Shown here: positions 17,909 to 25,957 of the stretch, piece after piece
Layout of the letters: every line of letters begins with the position of its first letter
Numbering within the stretch: position 1 is the stretch's first letter
NCBI GenBank assembly: GCA_040757335.1
Contig: JBFLXB010000001.1
Location: forward strand, 248,001-312,000
From: Nitrospirota bacterium
Lineage (GTDB): Bacteria > Nitrospirota > Nitrospiria > 2-01-FULL-66-17
Length of the DNA: 64,000 nt
Reading direction: 5' to 3'
Position numbers and translations under genes: made by a program
Notes under the pieces: generated by a model
The model's input: the letters and a program-made list of their open reading frames with translations, nothing else
Databases searched by the model: none
What the model was told of the DNA's origin: nothing

Positions 17909-17999
17909 GTCTGTGCTAGATGGGTGATGATCAGGGAGATCGTTGGCCGCAGCGTACCGCGAACGTGGGGCGCGCTGCAAGACCGAGAAGGAGGCGATG

Positions 18000-18158
18000 A
18001 TGCCGGCAGGTGAATCCGAATACAAGGGTAATCCCATGCTCGTGTTGACCCAGGGACCGGACGATCGGTTTCCGTTTCAGTTCGGCCTCAAGAAAGCCAA
18101 GCTGATTTTGGAGCACCTGGAGGACATCAAGGCCTTCGTGGCCAAACACTCCAAATAG
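18000..18158 (+). CDS. Small conserved hypothetical protein (52 aa)
   Basis: Preceded by AAGGAGG with 5-base spacing. Two ATGs in tandem (17997 and 18000) make the exact start ambiguous by one codon. The peptide contains KGNPMLVL, RFPFQFGLKKAKLILEHL and a C-terminal helix ending in KHSK; I have an impression of similar short proteins in other bacteria but no function. It sits 7 bp before the YciO-type gene and is probably co-transcribed with it. Confidence 0.72.
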   Translation: MPAGESEYKGNPMLVLTQGPDDRFPFQFGLKKAKLILEHLEDIKAFVAKHSK

Positions 18159-18164
18159 CCCAGC

Positions 18165-18800
18165 ATGAAACCGCATCGCGCGCCGCGGCTCACGGTCCAC
18201 CCGAAGACTCCGCAAGGCCGCCACATCGCCCGCGCCGTCGAGGCGCTCAAACAGGGTGGGATCATCGTATATCCGACCGACACGGTCTACGGACTGGGTT
18301 GCGACATCACCCAGCGGGCGGCGGTCGACCGTGTGGTCCGTATTAAGGGGCGCGACCCCAAGAAGCCCATGTCGTTCGTGTGCGCCGACCTGACGCATAT
18401 CAGCCAGTACGCGAACGTGTCGGACTTCGCGTACAAGATCCTTCGGCGTTACTTGCCGGGACCATACACGTTTGTGCTGCCTGCCAGCCGCGATACCCCA
18501 AAAATTCTCCAGTCCAAACAACGAACCGTGGGGATCCGGATACCAGCTCACCCCGTGCCTCTGGCACTGGTCGCGGAACTTGGCGAGCCGCTCCTGTCCA
18601 CCAGCGCCAATCGTTCCAGCGAAGAAACGGTCTCGGACCCTGACGACCTCGAGGAGCGGTTTGCGCACGACGTGGACCTGATCTTGGAGTGCGGCCCGCT
18701 GCCGGTATTGCCGTCGAGCGTGATTTCGTTGGTGGATGATCGGGTGGAGGTTTTGCGCGAGGGCGCGGGCGACCTGGAACCATTTCGGTCCCTGGCGTAG
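18165..18800 (+). CDS. L-threonylcarbamoyladenylate synthase family protein (Sua5/YciO/YrdC)
   Basis: 211 residues with the YrdC fold: ALKQGGIIVYPTDTVYGLGCD (substrate pocket), KGRDPKKPMSFVCADL, YLPGPYTFVLPAS and the SANRSSEE region. These enzymes make threonylcarbamoyl-AMP from threonine, bicarbonate and ATP for the universal tRNA t6A37 modification. The length fits the YciO subgroup, whose members are weaker or specialised enzymes, so whether it is the main TsaC here is uncertain. Confidence 0.85.
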   Translation: MKPHRAPRLTVHPKTPQGRHIARAVEALKQGGIIVYPTDTVYGLGCDITQRAAVDRVVRIKGRDPKKPMSFVCADLTHISQYANVSDFAYKILRRYLPGPYTFVLPASRDTPKILQSKQRTVGIRIPAHPVPLALVAELGEPLLSTSANRSSEETVSDPDDLEERFAHDVDLILECGPLPVLPSSVISLVDDRVEVLREGAGDLEPFRSLA

Positions 18801-18810
18801 GAGTCTGTCT

Positions 18811-18845
18811 CCCCCCCCTTTAACAAAGGGGGGAAGGGGGGATTT
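18811..18845. repeat. C6/G6 palindromic repeat, copy 2 (between convergent genes)
   Basis: CCCCCCTTT (18813-18821), a 3-base loop and AAAGGGGGG (18825-18833), followed by AAGGGGGGATTT. It is the same element as at 13.87 kb and sits in the 48-bp gap between two converging stop codons, where it can act as a two-way terminator. Confidence 0.72.
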
Positions 18846-18848
18846 GAT

Positions 18849-20453
18849 TTAGGGTTGGTTCACCCGCCCGTGTTTTTCCAATAAACTCCTCACCATCTTC
18901 CCTTTCGCCTTGTACGGGGGCTGGGACAGCTCGTCGATCGTGCAGGGGATTCGGTAGGTCCAATTGTGCGGGCCGACGGTGGCGGGGATGTTGATTTGCT
19001 CCTCGCGACCGAACACGTCCTGAAAGGGGAGGATGACGAGCCCGGATCCTGAGCCGAACAGACGGTCCAGAATCAACCGGTGCCATGCGTCGGAGAACGT
19101 GCCGGGCTCCAATGCGCCGGACCGACGCACGTCTTCGGCATCGAAGAGCTCGGCGAAGGCTTCTCGTTCCGCCTTCGGAGCGGTCTTCCACCAGGCCGCC
19201 AGAGTCGGCGTGTCGTGCGTGCCCGTGGTCGCCATCGACACGTACGGATACTTCTCCGGCAACCGATAAACGCTGTCGTCGCGTTCCCACCGGAACACCT
19301 TGTGTCCGGCGATTCCCAGCTTCTCCAGGGTGGCCGGCACGAAGGGCGGGATCGTGCCGAGGTCTTCCGCGATCGGGATACACTCGCCGAGCCGTTCGCC
19401 GATCATGGTGAGGAACACCTCGCCTCGCCGGATCTGTTCGGGCTCGTCCGGCGGATCGAAGTGGGAGACCTCGCCCTTCGCCATCACCCATACGCGAAAC
19501 AGCCCCACCACGTGGTCGATCCGCAGCAGGTCGAACCACTCGCGGGCGAGCGTGAGGCGCTGGCGCCACCAGGGAAAACCCGCTGTTTCGACCACGGTCC
19601 ACCGGAACAAGGGGAGGCCCCAGTCCTGCTCGGGATTGATCGGATCTTTGGGTGCGCCGACCGTGTGTGTCAGATCGAACTCGTCACGGCGGCTCCAGAT
19701 GTCGGCACTGTCCCAACTCACCAGAAACGGGAGGTCACCCGCGAGCCGAATCCCCATCCGCTGGGCCTCGTGTCGGACGTTCCGCCACTGCTCCCACACC
19801 GCCCATTGCTGGTAGTGAACGTAGAGCAACTCCTCGGCCTGTTCGACGTCCAAGCGCGACAATGCCCGGGCATCGGCGCGCCGGAACGGCTCGGGCCACT
19901 CGGCCCAGTTCCGGTATTGGTGCACCTTCTTCAACACCCGGAACCGGGCGAAGGGGACCAGCCAGGCGGCGTTTGCGTCGCGGAATTCCCGGAAAGCCCG
20001 CGCCCGACGGCTGTCGGTGATCCAGTGGCACTGAAGAAATTCGGCGAACGCCAGGCGCAGCACTCGATCCTTGAACGCGCGAACGTGGCGGAACTGGACG
20101 CGTTCGTCGCGCCGCCACGCGGCGAGATCGCGCGCCATCGCTTCTTCAGCGATCAGTCGTTGGACGGTCGACGACTCCGCGACATCCTCCCACGCGTCGA
20201 GCGCAAGGTAGATCGGATCCGACGCCATCCCGCTGAGCGCCTGGTAGGGACAGGTTTCACCGGGTCCCATCTCATTGAGCGGCAGGAGCTGCAAGACCTC
20301 GAACCCACACGAGGTCATCCACCGCATCAACGCGGGAAGGTCGCCGCAATCACCGATGCCCCAATTGCGGGCGGAGCGCAACGCGGACAGCGGCACCATG
20401 ACGCCCGCCATCTTGCGCGGCAAGAAAGGAAAGGGAGCGTGGATGCGGGTCAC
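18849..20453 (-). CDS. malQ: 4-alpha-glucanotransferase (amylomaltase)
   Basis: About 534 residues, GH77 family. Recognisable blocks are SARNWGIGDCGDL near the N terminus, the nucleophile region LLRIDHVVGLFRVW, the acid/base segment PIAEDLGTIPP, and MATTGTHDTPTLAAWW holding the third catalytic Asp. It moves alpha-1,4-glucan segments in the cytoplasm in glycogen or maltodextrin turnover. The start is uncertain: GTG 20453 is used, and the ATG at 20411 would also keep the whole domain. It is divergent from the proteasome operon and shares its upstream region. Confidence 0.92.
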   Translation of the reverse strand: MTRIHAPFPFLPRKMAGVMVPLSALRSARNWGIGDCGDLPALMRWMTSCGFEVLQLLPLNEMGPGETCPYQALSGMASDPIYLALDAWEDVAESSTVQRLIAEEAMARDLAAWRRDERVQFRHVRAFKDRVLRLAFAEFLQCHWITDSRRARAFREFRDANAAWLVPFARFRVLKKVHQYRNWAEWPEPFRRADARALSRLDVEQAEELLYVHYQQWAVWEQWRNVRHEAQRMGIRLAGDLPFLVSWDSADIWSRRDEFDLTHTVGAPKDPINPEQDWGLPLFRWTVVETAGFPWWRQRLTLAREWFDLLRIDHVVGLFRVWVMAKGEVSHFDPPDEPEQIRRGEVFLTMIGERLGECIPIAEDLGTIPPFVPATLEKLGIAGHKVFRWERDDSVYRLPEKYPYVSMATTGTHDTPTLAAWWKTAPKAEREAFAELFDAEDVRRSGALEPGTFSDAWHRLILDRLFGSGSGLVILPFQDVFGREEQINIPATVGPHNWTYRIPCTIDELSQPPYKAKGKMVRSLLEKHGRVNQP

Positions 20454-20515
20454 CGGCGTGGCTCCGAAGGCACGGCGTGTTGTAACAGGAGACCCATGGG
20501 TGCCGCAAGTGCCGA

Positions 20516-20545
20516 TTGAATTGACGCCTGCCGCGTTGGTATGAT
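20516..20545 (+). promoter_or_regulatory. Sigma70-like promoter of the proteasome operon
   Basis: TTGAAT at 20516-20521 and TATGAT at 20540-20545 with an 18-bp spacer, about 50 bp before mpa in the gap between the divergent malQ and mpa genes. Confidence 0.58.
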
Positions 20546-20593
20546 GCCTTCGAGCAGCGGTCAGCCGACGCTGTACGAACCGAGTGATCGCAC

Positions 20594-22291
20594 ATGAGCG
20601 ACCGCCGACCCGTCCCGACAGAGCCTGATCCCCAGCGTCCACCCTCGCCTGCGACGTCCGAGGACTCCCTGTTGGGCCTGATCGATCGGTGTCTCGCGTC
20701 GTTGTCCGAGGGCGATCCCAAACAGAAATGGCTCTATCGCATTCGGCACCTGGTTTTGCAGGAGGAACGCACGCGCCGAGAGAGCGACGCGGATCTCCAG
20801 AAGCTCAGGGGCGTGGTCGACAAGCTGACCGCGCCCGCCAACCGCGTGGGAGTCGTCGTGGCGGTGCCGGGACGTGACGTGGTTCGGCTCGTGGTGGGTG
20901 GGGCCGAGTACTGGGCCGGCGTGGACCCGCGGCTTGACCCCGGTGAGCTCAAGGTCGGGGTGCAGGTTCTCGTGAACGAAGCGTTCGCCGTGATCAAGGT
21001 GCTCGGCTACGAAACCGGCGGCCCGGTGTTGAGGGTCGTCGACAGTTTGCCGGACGGGAGGATCCGCATCGGGCAGGAACCGGGCGGGCAGGCGGCGTTC
21101 ATTATCCGAAGTGCGGACCTGGTCGGGACCGAGATCCAGCCGGGTGACGAGGTGCGGGTGGATTCGAGCCACCGCGTGGCCATCGAGCGACTGGAGTCCA
21201 AGGGAAGTCGTGACCGACTCTTGGACGAGGTTCCCGACGTCACGTGGGAGGATATCGGAGGCCAGAAGGACGCGATCGCCGCGATCCGCAAGTCGATCGA
21301 AGCGCCGCTCCTCCACGCGAAAACGTTTGCACGTTTCCGGTTCAAACCGCCGAAGGGCCTCCTGCTGTACGGACCGCCGGGCTGCGGCAAGACGCTGATC
21401 GGGAAAGCCACCGCGGCCAGCCTTGCGGCGTCCCTGGCCGGTGACGGACCGCCGGTCCGCGGCGCGTTTCTGCACGTCAAAGGCCCCGAGATCCTGAACA
21501 TGTGGCTGGGCGAATCGGAACGGCTCGTGCGCGACCTGTTTGCCCAGGCGCGAAGTCGGCGCACCGCAGGGTTTTTGCCCGTGATCTTCATCGATGAAGC
21601 CGAGTCGATCCTGGGGACTCGCCGCTCCATGCGCGCGCTCAACATCGCGAACACCCTGGTCCCGATGTTTTGCGCGGAGATGGACGGCGTGACGTCGCTG
21701 CGAGACGTCGTGATCATCCTGGCGTCGAACCGTCCCGACCTCATCGATCCCGCGATCCTGCGGCCGGGACGCATTGACCGGAAAATCAAAGTGGGGCGGC
21801 CCAGCCGCGAGGACGCGACCGAGATCATCCGGATCCATCTCGGCGACGTGCCGCTCGACCCCTCGCTCCTCGGAGACCACGGCGGGGACGAGGCGGCGGC
21901 ACGCGCGGCGCTCGTCACGGCCGCGATCGACCGGCTGTTCGCGCGGGACGACGGCAACCGCGTGTTGGCGGTGCGCCTGCGCAGCGGCCTCCGGGAGACG
22001 ATGTACCGGGGCGACGTGATCAGCGGGGCGATCCTGGCGGCGGTGGCGCAACGCGCCAAGGAGCGCGCGATCGAACGCGCACTGCAGCAAGGCGGCGAGC
22101 AAGGAATCGGCATCGAAGACCTCCGCGATGCGATCGACGCGGAGTTTTCTCAAGGAGAAATTCTCCCGCCCGACGACGCGGCGGAAGAATGGCTCAAGGT
22201 GCTGGACCACCATCCTCAGCAGGTGGTGGGCGTGGCGTCCTTCCGAGGCGGGCGGGAGTCAGGCGAGCGCCCGGTCCACGTCGTCATCTAG
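20594..22291 (+). CDS. mpa: Proteasome-associated AAA+ ATPase (Mpa/ARC)
   Basis: 565-residue hexameric ring ATPase that recognises UBact-tagged proteins and threads them into the 20S core. It has an N-terminal helical segment (about 30-80), then OB-type beta segments (about 80-200), and one AAA domain with GPPGCGKT at 260-267, IFIDEAES with Asp334 and Glu335, and the SRH-type PAILRPGRIDRKIKVGRP. The C terminus reads RPVHVVI and lacks the penultimate Tyr of the usual HbYX or QYL proteasome-docking tails. It is first in a + strand cluster with dop, UBact, prcB, prcA and pafA; a repeat element begins 3 bp after the stop. Confidence 0.93.
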   Translation: MSDRRPVPTEPDPQRPPSPATSEDSLLGLIDRCLASLSEGDPKQKWLYRIRHLVLQEERTRRESDADLQKLRGVVDKLTAPANRVGVVVAVPGRDVVRLVVGGAEYWAGVDPRLDPGELKVGVQVLVNEAFAVIKVLGYETGGPVLRVVDSLPDGRIRIGQEPGGQAAFIIRSADLVGTEIQPGDEVRVDSSHRVAIERLESKGSRDRLLDEVPDVTWEDIGGQKDAIAAIRKSIEAPLLHAKTFARFRFKPPKGLLLYGPPGCGKTLIGKATAASLAASLAGDGPPVRGAFLHVKGPEILNMWLGESERLVRDLFAQARSRRTAGFLPVIFIDEAESILGTRRSMRALNIANTLVPMFCAEMDGVTSLRDVVIILASNRPDLIDPAILRPGRIDRKIKVGRPSREDATEIIRIHLGDVPLDPSLLGDHGGDEAAARAALVTAAIDRLFARDDGNRVLAVRLRSGLRETMYRGDVISGAILAAVAQRAKERAIERALQQGGEQGIGIEDLRDAIDAEFSQGEILPPDDAAEEWLKVLDHHPQQVVGVASFRGGRESGERPVHVVI

Positions 22292-22294
22292 GGC

Positions 22295-22418
22295 GAGCCT
22301 GTCCATGAAGGGTCATCTGCTGCGTTGCCGCTGCGCGTCCGGTGCTCACGTACACACTGAGTACGCTCCGCTCCGGTGCTCGCGGCGCCTTGCATCTGAC
22401 GCCTTCCTGAACAGGCTC
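22295..22418. repeat. Inverted-repeat element, type B, within the proteasome operon
   Basis: 124 bp, with left end GAGCCTGTCCATGAAGGG and right end complement GAGCCTGTTCAGGAAGG. The core TCACGTACACACTGAGTACG and the GGCGCCTTGCATCTGACG block are conserved. It begins 3 bp after the mpa stop and ends 38 bp before dop. Confidence 0.85.
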
Positions 22419-22456
22419 GATTAGGACCAGGCCGCAGTGGAGACGAATAGCCTCGC

Positions 22457-24028
22457 GTGAGCGCTCTCAACTCACAGAAGATTCCCTACCCGACAGTCGG
22501 TCTGATCGGGTTGGAAACCGAGTACGGGATCACTCGCGATCACGCGTCCTCCATCGACCACGTGAGCGAGTCGATGGCGTTGGTGCGCGCGTACCTGGAC
22601 GGGCCGTTCCAACGGCGGTGGAGTTATCGGGAAGAGGATCCCCACCGCGACGCGCGGGGGTTCCGCGTCGAGCGACTGGAGCAAGACGAGGAGGAGGACG
22701 AGTTTGCCGCGCGCGACGCCGCTCGCGCCTTGTCCTTTACCGACGTGAAGAGCGATTTGGTCCTGACGAACGGAGCCAGGTTCTACAACGACCACACCCA
22801 CCCGGAATACTCCACGCCGGAGTGCCGATCACTCGCGGACCTGGTGGCTCACGATCGGGCCGGCGAGTTGATCGTGTGGGAAGCAGCCTGCCGCAGAAAC
22901 CGGCGCCTCGCCGCCGCCGGCCAGCCCGGTGACGTCTCCGTGTTCAAGAACAATACGGACTTTCACGGCCACAGCTACGGATGCCACGACAACTATTTGC
23001 TGCCGCGAAGCGTATCGTTCGAGCGCCTCGCAAAGGGCCTGATCCCGTTTCTCATCTCCCGCCAGATCGTGGCCGGGTCCGGCAAGATGGGGATCGAAGT
23101 ACCGACCGGCCCCGTTCGCGGCCGGTACCAGATTTCTCAACGCGCCGACTTCATCGAGACCGATCTCAGCGTCAACACCATGCACAACCGCCCCGTGGTC
23201 AACACCCGCGACGAACCGCACGCCGATCCCGCCCGCTTCCGCCGGCTCCACTTGATCCTGGGGGACGCCAACCTGTCAGAGTTCGCCACCGCGCTCAAGG
23301 TCGGCACCACCCGGGCTGTGCTCGAACTGATCACGCGCGGCGGTGCACCCGACGTCGCGGTCGAGCAACCCGCGCTGGCCCTGAAGACGATATCGCAGGA
23401 CCCGGACCTGAAGGCGAGCGTTCGGCTCCGGGACGGCCGACGGTTGACCGCGCTGGATCTCCAGTCGATCTACCTCGATGCGGCGCGCGCCGGTTTGGAG
23501 GGGGCGGATCCCGAGATGGACTGGGTGTTGCGCGAATGGTCGGCGACGCTGGCGGCGCTGGCCGGTGATCAGGCTTCGCTCCGCGGGCGCGTGGACTGGA
23601 TCACCAAGCGGTGGCTGTTGGAGACGTTCACCGAGGACGCCAGGATCGCGTGGGATGATCCGTGGTTGGAGAGTCTCGACCTGGCGTATCATCATCTCGA
23701 CCCCGCGCGGGGTTTGTTTCGGGGCTTGGAGGCCGACGGAGCCGCGGGTCGGGTCTCGACCCCCGAGGCCGTGGAGCACGCGGTTCGGCACGCTCCGGCC
23801 GATACTCGCGCGAGCATCAGGGAATTGTGTATGACCCGGTTCGGGGAGGAGGTCGATTCGATGCAATGGGCCATGATCGGGGCCAAAGACGGCACCGCGC
23901 TGGATTTGGGGTCACTGGTCGAGCCGGAGGGGGTTGCCCGCCTCGCGCGGATCCTCCGGGATGCCCCGAGTCTGTCAGCCGGGATCAGAGCCTGGCGAGA
24001 AGGAATCACACCACGAGGTCACGCATGA
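22457..24028 (+). CDS. dop: Deamidase/depupylase-type enzyme acting on UBact
   Basis: 523-residue carboxylate-amine ligase-fold enzyme. The ATP/Mg motif is GLETEYG (Glu20, Glu22). The insertion after residue about 55, rich in Glu and Asp, corresponds to the Dop-specific loop and separates it from PafA. The nucleophilic Asp lies in FYNDHTHPEYSTPEC (Asp112). Dop converts the C-terminal Gln of Pup to Glu and removes Pup from substrates; here the partner is the UBact gene whose ATG overlaps the dop stop. GTG start, weak ribosome site. Confidence 0.92.
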   Translation: MSALNSQKIPYPTVGLIGLETEYGITRDHASSIDHVSESMALVRAYLDGPFQRRWSYREEDPHRDARGFRVERLEQDEEEDEFAARDAARALSFTDVKSDLVLTNGARFYNDHTHPEYSTPECRSLADLVAHDRAGELIVWEAACRRNRRLAAAGQPGDVSVFKNNTDFHGHSYGCHDNYLLPRSVSFERLAKGLIPFLISRQIVAGSGKMGIEVPTGPVRGRYQISQRADFIETDLSVNTMHNRPVVNTRDEPHADPARFRRLHLILGDANLSEFATALKVGTTRAVLELITRGGAPDVAVEQPALALKTISQDPDLKASVRLRDGRRLTALDLQSIYLDAARAGLEGADPEMDWVLREWSATLAALAGDQASLRGRVDWITKRWLLETFTEDARIAWDDPWLESLDLAYHHLDPARGLFRGLEADGAAGRVSTPEAVEHAVRHAPADTRASIRELCMTRFGEEVDSMQWAMIGAKDGTALDLGSLVEPEGVARLARILRDAPSLSAGIRAWREGITPRGHA

Positions 24029-24207
24029 TGACTATCGATTTGGAACGCCGCGAACGCCCGATCGATCCGGCGCCCGCTCCGCGAAAAGAGGATCCTGGCC
24101 CCCGGCGACCGGATGTCGGGTCGCCGGAGCGGGAGAACCTGCTCAAGCGGATGCGGCAGGTGGATCCGAAGCAGGCGGAGCGGTATCGCCAACGCACGGG
24201 CCAGTAG
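24025..24207 (+). CDS. UBact: ubiquitin-like protein modifier of Gram-negative proteasomes
   Basis: 60 residues, highly charged and proline-rich, without Cys or hydrophobic core, as expected for an intrinsically disordered Pup-like tag. The end RYRQRTGQ matches the UBact C-terminal pattern (Arg-rich, then Gly and Gln/Glu). The terminal Gln means Dop must deamidate it before PafA can join its gamma-carboxylate to a lysine. A run NLLKRMRQVDPKQAERY near the C terminus is a likely helix for binding Mpa. It starts with ATGATG overlapping the dop stop and sits before prcB, the same place as pup in Actinobacteria. Confidence 0.92.
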   Translation: MMTIDLERRERPIDPAPAPRKEDPGPRRPDVGSPERENLLKRMRQVDPKQAERYRQRTGQ

Positions 24208-24210
24208 TCC

Positions 24211-24331
24211 CGGCCGCCGATAAGCGGTCATCTGCGGCGTTGCCGCTGCGCTTCCGGTCCTCACGTACGCATACAGTACGCTGCGGTCCGGTTCTCGCGG
24301 CGCCTTGCATCTGACCACTTCTTGGCGGCCG
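24211..24331. repeat. Inverted-repeat element, type B, variant ends
   Basis: 121 bp. The central part (GGTCATCTGCGGCGTTGCCG, CTCACGTACGCATACAGTACG, GGCGCCTTGCATCTGACC) matches the family, but the tips are CGGCCGCCGATAAGCGG and, in complement, CGGCCGCCAAGAAGTGG, so both ends changed together. It starts 3 bp after the UBact stop and ends 30 bp before prcB. Confidence 0.82.
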
Positions 24332-24361
24332 CTTGCTTCGCAAGAGGAGGCGAAAAAAGAA

Positions 24362-25138
24362 ATGACGGGGGATTTTGTCGAGCTGTTGAAGGCGAGCGGG
24401 TATACGTGGATGCCTCAAGTGGGGGCCGAGCACGTGGATCGGGAGACAATCGCGCACGGCACCACCGTGCTTGCGATGAAGTATCGGGACGGGGTGTTGG
24501 TGGCCGGGGATCGGCGGGCTACGGCGGGTAATGTCGTGATGCACGACCGGACCGACAAGGTCTTGGATCTGGATCGGTACAGCGTGCTCGCCATCGCGGG
24601 GGTGCCGGCCACCGCGTTCGAGATGGCTCGGGTGCTGGATCATTCGTTCAAGTATTACCGCCGCAGCCAGCTCCAGGATCTGAGCCTGGAGGGCAAACTG
24701 CGCGCGCTCTCCAAACTGCTCCGGGACAACATTCCGATGGCGGTCCAGGGCATCGGTGCCGTGGCTCCCATCTTCGCGGGCTACGACGTGCAGAGCCGGA
24801 CGGCGAAGATCTTTTTTTACGACATCCTCGGCGCGGAGTTCGAAGGCGTGGAATACGCCGCGTCCGGTTCCGGCTCGCCCACGATCCGCGGCATCCTGCA
24901 CTACGTCCATCGTTGGGGCCCCCAACGCCTTGCCGCGATGGCGGAGGACGACGCCATCGTGCTCGCGCTGCGCTTGCTCAACAGCGCCGCCGAGTTTGAT
25001 TCGGCGACCGGGGGCGTCGACATCGCCGACGGGTTGTACCCGGTGGTCAAACTGATCACCGCGGAGGGGACCACCGTCGTGGCCTCGGAACGATTGGGCC
25101 GCCTGTACGAGGCCCATGTGGGGGGGCGGGGTGTTTGA
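24362..25138 (+). CDS. prcB: 20S proteasome beta subunit (catalytic)
   Basis: 258 residues. The propeptide (1-33) should be cut before Thr34 in AHGTTVLAMKYRDG, exposing the N-terminal nucleophile. GDRRAT and the lysine in HDRTDKV correspond to the catalytic Asp and Lys of beta subunits. The ATG at 24362 is chosen because GAGGAGG lies 12-18 bp upstream and because earlier in-frame codons come from the preceding repeat element. Two rings of seven PrcB form the proteolytic chamber. The stop overlaps prcA. Confidence 0.93.
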   Translation: MTGDFVELLKASGYTWMPQVGAEHVDRETIAHGTTVLAMKYRDGVLVAGDRRATAGNVVMHDRTDKVLDLDRYSVLAIAGVPATAFEMARVLDHSFKYYRRSQLQDLSLEGKLRALSKLLRDNIPMAVQGIGAVAPIFAGYDVQSRTAKIFFYDILGAEFEGVEYAASGSGSPTIRGILHYVHRWGPQRLAAMAEDDAIVLALRLLNSAAEFDSATGGVDIADGLYPVVKLITAEGTTVVASERLGRLYEAHVGGRGV

Positions 25139-25907
25139 AGAGCCGTATCGGTGGACCGAGGCCGTCGGCAACCGACGAGCCTACGTCGACGCCCAGCTCG
25201 CGCAGGGGAGTCCGGTGGTCGCGCTCTCCTATCGCGACGGGGTCGTACTCGCCACCTTTCAACGAGGCATCCCCAAGTTGTATGAGGTGTACGATCGCAT
25301 CGCCTTGGGCGGCGTGGGGCATCCCGCGGATCTGGAGGCGTTGCGCGCCGCCGCGCTCGATATGGCGCACGTGGAGGGGTTCAACCGCTCACCCGCCGAC
25401 GTGACCGCGATGCGTCTGATCAAGTACGGGCTTGCGCCGCTCGCCAAACGCGCGTACGAGGAACTGTTTCGCGCCCCGTTGATCGCAAGAGTGCTGCTCG
25501 CCCAAGTGGGGGCCCGATGGGGCCAGGACGTGCTGATGACGTTGGACTACGACGGAACCTTCGAAGAGACGGTTGGTCGCGCCGTGCTCGCGGCTTCGGA
25601 CCCTTCCCGCCGCGCGATGCTCGCGCATCTCGACGGGGCCGGACCGTGGCAGGAGGCCCCGCTTGCGGCGGCGCTCCCCGCGGCACTCCGCGCCTGGGCG
25701 GTCGGGGAGCTCGTTCACGCGGCTCCGGAGGCGCCTGCGCCGGATGATGCACGGTTGACCCAACACCTCCAGGCGTGCGGCGTCGATCGTCGAATCGAGG
25801 TGGCGGTGCTGGACAGGGGAGCCGCCGGGACGTCGAAGTACCGCTCTCTTACGGCCAACGAGGTCTCCGAGTTCCTGGTGCCATGGCTCGGCGCCGCCGT
25901 ACGCTGA
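25131..25907 (+). CDS. prcA: 20S proteasome alpha subunit
   Basis: About 258 residues with the alpha-type fold: an N-terminal helix (EEPYRWTEAVGNRRAYVDAQLAQG), SPVVALSYRDGVVLATF, YDRIALGGVGHPADLEALRAAALDMA, and a C-terminal IEVAVLDR strand as in mycobacterial PrcA. No N-terminal Thr nucleophile, as expected for the structural outer ring that gates the chamber and docks Mpa. The GTG at 25131 overlaps the prcB stop by 8 bp and follows a G-rich ribosome site; ATG 25116 is an alternative. Confidence 0.9.
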   Translation: MFEEPYRWTEAVGNRRAYVDAQLAQGSPVVALSYRDGVVLATFQRGIPKLYEVYDRIALGGVGHPADLEALRAAALDMAHVEGFNRSPADVTAMRLIKYGLAPLAKRAYEELFRAPLIARVLLAQVGARWGQDVLMTLDYDGTFEETVGRAVLAASDPSRRAMLAHLDGAGPWQEAPLAAALPAALRAWAVGELVHAAPEAPAPDDARLTQHLQACGVDRRIEVAVLDRGAAGTSKYRSLTANEVSEFLVPWLGAAVR

Positions 25908-25909
25908 GA

Positions 25910-25928
25910 GAGCCTGTCCATGAATGGG
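25910..25928. repeat. Solo end of a type B element
   Basis: GAGCCTGTCCATGAATGGG, identical in pattern to the left end of the full type B copies, with no core or right end following. It begins 2 bp after the prcA stop, the same position relative to a stop codon as the complete copies, so it is either a deletion remnant or a bare target-like site. Confidence 0.7.
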
Positions 25929-25957
25929 ATACCAGGACACACTTCTAAGGCGCCACT

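Noticed and set aside
24305-24361. Extended prcB N terminus starting within the repeat element
   Set aside because: The extra codons come from the element; a ribosome site precedes ATG 24362 and gives a normal propeptide length.
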